Origin: Bradyrhizobium neotropicale
GTDB lineage: Bacteria; Pseudomonadota; Alphaproteobacteria; Rhizobiales; Xanthobacteraceae
Direction: 5' to 3'
DNA: 64,000 nucleotides
Assembly: GCF_001641695.1 (NCBI RefSeq)
Contig: NZ_LSEF01000033.1
Coordinates: 118,456 to 182,455 of the forward strand
Made by a program: the position numbers and the translations under genes. Of the stretch, positions 61,354 to 64,000 are shown in pieces. Under the pieces are notes generated by a model. It did not search any database, was not told where the DNA came from, and was given only the letters and a program-made list of their open reading frames with translations. How positions within the stretch are numbered: the first letter of the stretch is position 1; each line of letters begins with the position of its first letter.

Positions 61354-62251
61354 CGACTTTCTTCCAGGTCTGATCCGGATCGAACAGCGTGGTGCGCTCG
61401 GCAATGAACTCGGTCCGGTTGCCCAGGTCCTTCTGGTAGACGGTGCCGGCATGATTGACCAGGAAGGTCATGACGCCGGAGTTACCGTATTCGGCAGGCC
61501 ACGCAATCAATCCGTAGCCGCCGATCATCTTGCCCTTGACGACATAGTTGAGCGCGCCGCCGGGCGCGTCGGGCCCCTGTCCCTTCAGGATGCGGAAGTA
61601 GTAGCCGTGATACGGCGCCGGCCCCACGTCGCCCGCTCTGTAGCCCTCCTTTGACGCCTCGGCCGCCAACGCCCCGAGCGGGCTCGGGTCGTTGTCGTCG
61701 CGCCAGAACAGACCATCCTTCTTGCCGGGCGAGGAGACGATACGCTGCGCGTAGACGCCCGCGCCTTCGCCGCGATCCTTCTCGGCGTATTCGTTCTGCG
61801 CGTCGACATAGGCGAGCATGGTCTGGATCGCATCGAGCTCGTTACGGCCGATCCGTCGATACAGCACCTCCTTGCGCCCCTCGACGGTGTCGAATTCCCA
61901 GCCGGCTTTGGTGTTGACCATTGGAATCGGGAACGGGAAGTCGTCCGGGCCCAGCAGCAGCGTCGCCGTCTTGTTGCCCTCCGTCTTGATCGCGTGCTTG
62001 GCATCGTACATCGACGCGAAGCGTTGGCGGATGTCGGTATCGGCGACCTCGTCACCGGAGGAGACGATGTCCTCGGCGGCCCTGCCCAGCACCTTCAGGA
62101 TATCGCTCGGGCCGCTCTTGACCGCGGCCGCGAGCGCCGCGGCAGCGTCCTCCGGTGTCTTGTAGGACTCCTGTGCTTGTGACGCCCCAGGCAGCGCCAG
62201 CACCACCAGGCTCAGGAGGGCCACACGTCGAAGCGATTTCAGGCTGATCAT
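61337..62251 (-). CDS. DUF2950 family exported protein
   Basis: 304 residues from MISLKSLRRV at 62251, overlapping the stop of the DUF3300 gene by four bases (ATGA) with GGAGGTG upstream. It has a signal peptide ending SQAQE, then YKTPEDAAAALAAAVKSG, the typical DUF2950 opening. PYHGYYFRILKGQGPDAPGG, YGLIAWPAEYGNSGVMTFLV and GTVYQKDLG are conserved signatures of DUF2950. DUF2950 and DUF3300 genes are usually neighbours in proteobacteria. The pair is thought to act at the envelope, but no biochemical function is established. Confidence 0.9.
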   Translation of the reverse strand: MISLKSLRRVALLSLVVLALPGASQAQESYKTPEDAAAALAAAVKSGPSDILKVLGRAAEDIVSSGDEVADTDIRQRFASMYDAKHAIKTEGNKTATLLLGPDDFPFPIPMVNTKAGWEFDTVEGRKEVLYRRIGRNELDAIQTMLAYVDAQNEYAEKDRGEGAGVYAQRIVSSPGKKDGLFWRDDNDPSPLGALAAEASKEGYRAGDVGPAPYHGYYFRILKGQGPDAPGGALNYVVKGKMIGGYGLIAWPAEYGNSGVMTFLVNHAGTVYQKDLGNRTEFIAERTTLFDPDQTWKKVDAAKP

Positions 62252-63930
62252 GGCAACACCTCCGCAGGGATCCTCGCGCCGCCGGCGAGCCAATCGCTGT
62301 AGGTGCGGAATGTCAGCCCGAGCTTTTCGTAGTCAACTCGCAGATAGCCATCGCTGCCGCGGGTCACCGCGTCCGGCATCACCTGCTCGACCTCCTGCGC
62401 CATCACGCCGACATAGGCCTTGTGGCTGCCGATGTAGCTGAAGCGGTAATAGCCGAGCCCATTGGCAAGATGGCCGAGCAGAATGATATCGTGCTTCAGC
62501 GCGATGTCGGAGCGCCGACCACCGCCACCTCCTCCGCGGAAACCGCCTCCTCCACCTCCGCCCCGGAATCCGCCGCCACCACCACCGCCGCGCATGGCCA
62601 TGCCCCCTCCGCCGCCGCGCCCGGCGAAGCTCGGGGCGCCTCCGCCACCACGCGGCATGCTGGCCATGCTCGCGCGGCCGCGCGCCGATGCCGCGGCGGC
62701 GGCGCGACCGGACGAGACGTTCATGGCCCCGCCGCGATTGCCTCCGCCGGCGCGGTTACCTGCGCCGCCGCCCGCGCGGTTGGCAGCCTTTGCGCGATCG
62801 CCACCGCCCTTGGCGCGATCGCCGCCACCCTTTGCGCGATCACCTCCGCCCTTGGCACGATCACCGCCGCCCTTGGCGCGATCGCCGGCTCCTGCACGAT
62901 CTCCACCGCGATCACCCGCCCGATCTCCGGCCCGGTCACCGGCGCGATCGCCTGCCCGATCTCCGGCACCTTGGTTGGGGCGCAGCACCTGGTTTCCCTC
63001 ACGGCCGCGGAAATCCATCCGGTCCGACGCGCCGGCCTTCAGATTGTTGTTGCCGAAACGCTGCGCAACATTGGCATTATTGTAGCGCACACCCTGGCGA
63101 TGCGCCGCATTGTGCTGCCAGCCATTGTTGATGTTGACGTTGCGATGGTTCACATAGACGTTGCGGTTGCCCCAGTTGCAGCCGCCGCCCCAATAATTGC
63201 CCCAGCGCCCGATCGCCCAGGCCGTGCCGAAGGCTAAGCCCGCGGCAATTACACCGGCGCCGATATAGGACGGATAGCCCCAATAATATGGCGGATACTC
63301 CGCATAGGGCCACGTGCCATAGACCGTCGCCGGATCGTAATAGGGCACGTACATCTCGGCGGGATCGGCCTGCTGGATCACGACGACCTGCTTGCCCTCC
63401 TGAGTTTGGACGCTGACCTTCTGCTGCTTGGTGGTGACCAGCTTTTTGTTGTCATAGGCCTTGTTGCGCAGGCGCTGGATCGCATCCATCACGTCGGGCT
63501 GCTGCGCGAGGAAGGCATCGCCGAGATTCTTGGTCCATTCGAGCTGGTCGCTCATCATCGCGAGAACATCGGCGGTGCTGGCCAGTGCCTTGACGCTGTC
63601 GTCCCAGCCCTGCTTGTCGACCGCGGTCTTCAGTGCATCACCCTTGAGGTTCTTGCGCTCCTTCAGCCAGCGGTCGGCCTGCACCACCTCCAGCGGATAA
63701 GTCGAGGCGGCCAGCACGTTGGCCAGCAGCTCGTCCGGATAAAGCGCGATCGGCGCGACCAGGGCCTCGAGTTGCTCCGGCTTCAGGAGCTCGGCGCTAG
63801 GAGCCGGCGGGCTTGCCGGCTGCGCCTGCGTAGTGGGGGCCGCCGGCTTGTCGGTGGTCTGCGCGGGTGCAGCGACTGGGATCGCCATCACCAAGGCAAG
63901 CGCCATCAGGGTCTTGCAGCAGCGAAACAT
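62248..63930 (-). CDS. DUF3300 protein with Gly-rich repeats and C-terminal S74-like chaperone domain
   Basis: 560 residues with a signal peptide (MALALVMAIPVAAPAQT). Residues about 45-230 are DUF3300 (LEALVAPIALYPDELLANVL, ASTYPLEVVQADRWLKE, ADPAEMYVPYYDPATVYG). An Asn/Gly/Arg segment follows, then GDRA and KGGGDRA repeats and long Gly runs. The last 85 residues read RRSDIALKHDIILLG, GYYRFSYIGSHKAYVGVMAQ and VDYEKLGL. That is the pattern of Peptidase_S74, the intramolecular chaperone of phage tail fibres, whose Ser-Lys dyad (SDIALK) cleaves itself off. Joining it to DUF3300 is unusual. AGGGAGA precedes the ATG. It is the first gene of a three-gene operon. Confidence 0.85.
   Translation of the reverse strand: MFRCCKTLMALALVMAIPVAAPAQTTDKPAAPTTQAQPASPPAPSAELLKPEQLEALVAPIALYPDELLANVLAASTYPLEVVQADRWLKERKNLKGDALKTAVDKQGWDDSVKALASTADVLAMMSDQLEWTKNLGDAFLAQQPDVMDAIQRLRNKAYDNKKLVTTKQQKVSVQTQEGKQVVVIQQADPAEMYVPYYDPATVYGTWPYAEYPPYYWGYPSYIGAGVIAAGLAFGTAWAIGRWGNYWGGGCNWGNRNVYVNHRNVNINNGWQHNAAHRQGVRYNNANVAQRFGNNNLKAGASDRMDFRGREGNQVLRPNQGAGDRAGDRAGDRAGDRAGDRGGDRAGAGDRAKGGGDRAKGGGDRAKGGGDRAKGGGDRAKAANRAGGGAGNRAGGGNRGGAMNVSSGRAAAAASARGRASMASMPRGGGGAPSFAGRGGGGGMAMRGGGGGGGFRGGGGGGGFRGGGGGGRRSDIALKHDIILLGHLANGLGYYRFSYIGSHKAYVGVMAQEVEQVMPDAVTRGSDGYLRVDYEKLGLTFRTYSDWLAGGARIPAEVLP
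62790..62965 (-). repeat. Tandem codon repeats: GDRA and KGGGDRA units
   Basis: Within the DUF3300 gene, a 12-bp unit encoding GDRA occurs about five times (right part). A 21-bp unit encoding KGGGDRA occurs four times (left part, about 62799-62890). Such repeats commonly vary in copy number by slippage. Confidence 0.8.
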
Positions 63931-64000
63931 TACAATCTCCCTTGGACTCCAGTCCGGGAAGATCGTTGCCGGGGCACACGTGTTTGTTGATCAAGATCAA

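Noticed and set aside
62519..62965. CRISPR-like regular repeats
   Set aside because: Units of 12 and 21 bp without spacers, in frame inside the DUF3300 gene; they are codon repeats.

Overview
The window is about 64 kb of GC-rich DNA, densely coding, with many 4-bp ATGA/GTGA gene overlaps and many solute-uptake operons. The gene content points to an alphaproteobacterium of the Bradyrhizobium group: Liv-type, polar-amino-acid and NitT/TauT-type ABC transporters, CO-dehydrogenase-like molybdenum hydroxylases, a B3 metallo-beta-lactamase very like the BJP-1 enzyme of B. japonicum, and the dispersed GAGCATGATC...GATCATGCTC palindrome. The genus is inferred from remembered family features, not from a database search. 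No rRNA, tRNA, CRISPR array, intact insertion sequence or phage was seen.

Region 1 (1-15 kb) is mixed. It opens inside an IorB-like molybdenum hydroxylase. Gene-poor DNA follows with three decayed genes: a frameshifted small-protein gene, an SRAP/YedK remnant, and the tail of an ABC_sub_bind-type binding protein. Intact genes include a Rieske protein paired with a PQQ alcohol dehydrogenase that has the lanthanide-type Asp-x-Asp, a truncated haemoglobin, 3-hydroxybutyryl-CoA dehydrogenase, several small exported proteins (one ClpP-like, one RlpA-like), a GlcD-type flavoenzyme and hisC.

Region 2 (15-27 kb) holds a lone pstS and a five-gene operon (class V aminotransferase plus a complete polar amino-acid ABC transporter) divergent from an IclR regulator. 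It also holds an acidic repeat protein with 228-bp tandem repeats, a truncated TonB-receptor plug gene, the BJP-1-like beta-lactamase and a membrane GGDEF-EAL protein.

Region 3 (27-36 kb) is one tight minus-strand operon, coxM-coxS-coxL-like followed by livK-H-M-G-F. It faces a TetR gene, and the shared promoter carries two matching palindromes. Uptake and molybdenum-dependent hydroxylation of one substrate is the likely theme.

Region 4 (36-47 kb) is histidine utilisation: hutI-hutH-hutU on the minus strand and hutF-hutC on the plus strand, with an 18-bp perfect palindrome between them. Downstream of hutC are a NitT/TauT-type ABC transporter and an M20 carbamoylase-type amidohydrolase. No hutG is present, so the M20 enzyme is a candidate for the missing N-formylglutamate step.

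Region 5 (48-60.5 kb) is the most unusual: seven minus-strand genes in a row. They are an Fe-S old-yellow-enzyme flavoprotein, three membrane-anchored di-haem c proteins of the CcP/MauG/RoxA type (537, 511 and 935 aa), a 4-TM protein overlapping two of them, a GMC oxidoreductase and a polytopic patatin-like lipase. I read it as a possible lipid or isoprenoid oxygenation pathway, comparable in principle to the fatty-acid diol-synthase and rubber-oxygenase di-haem enzymes. This is inference. The window ends with a DUF3300 / DUF2950 / small exported protein operon whose first product ends in an S74-type chaperone-like domain.
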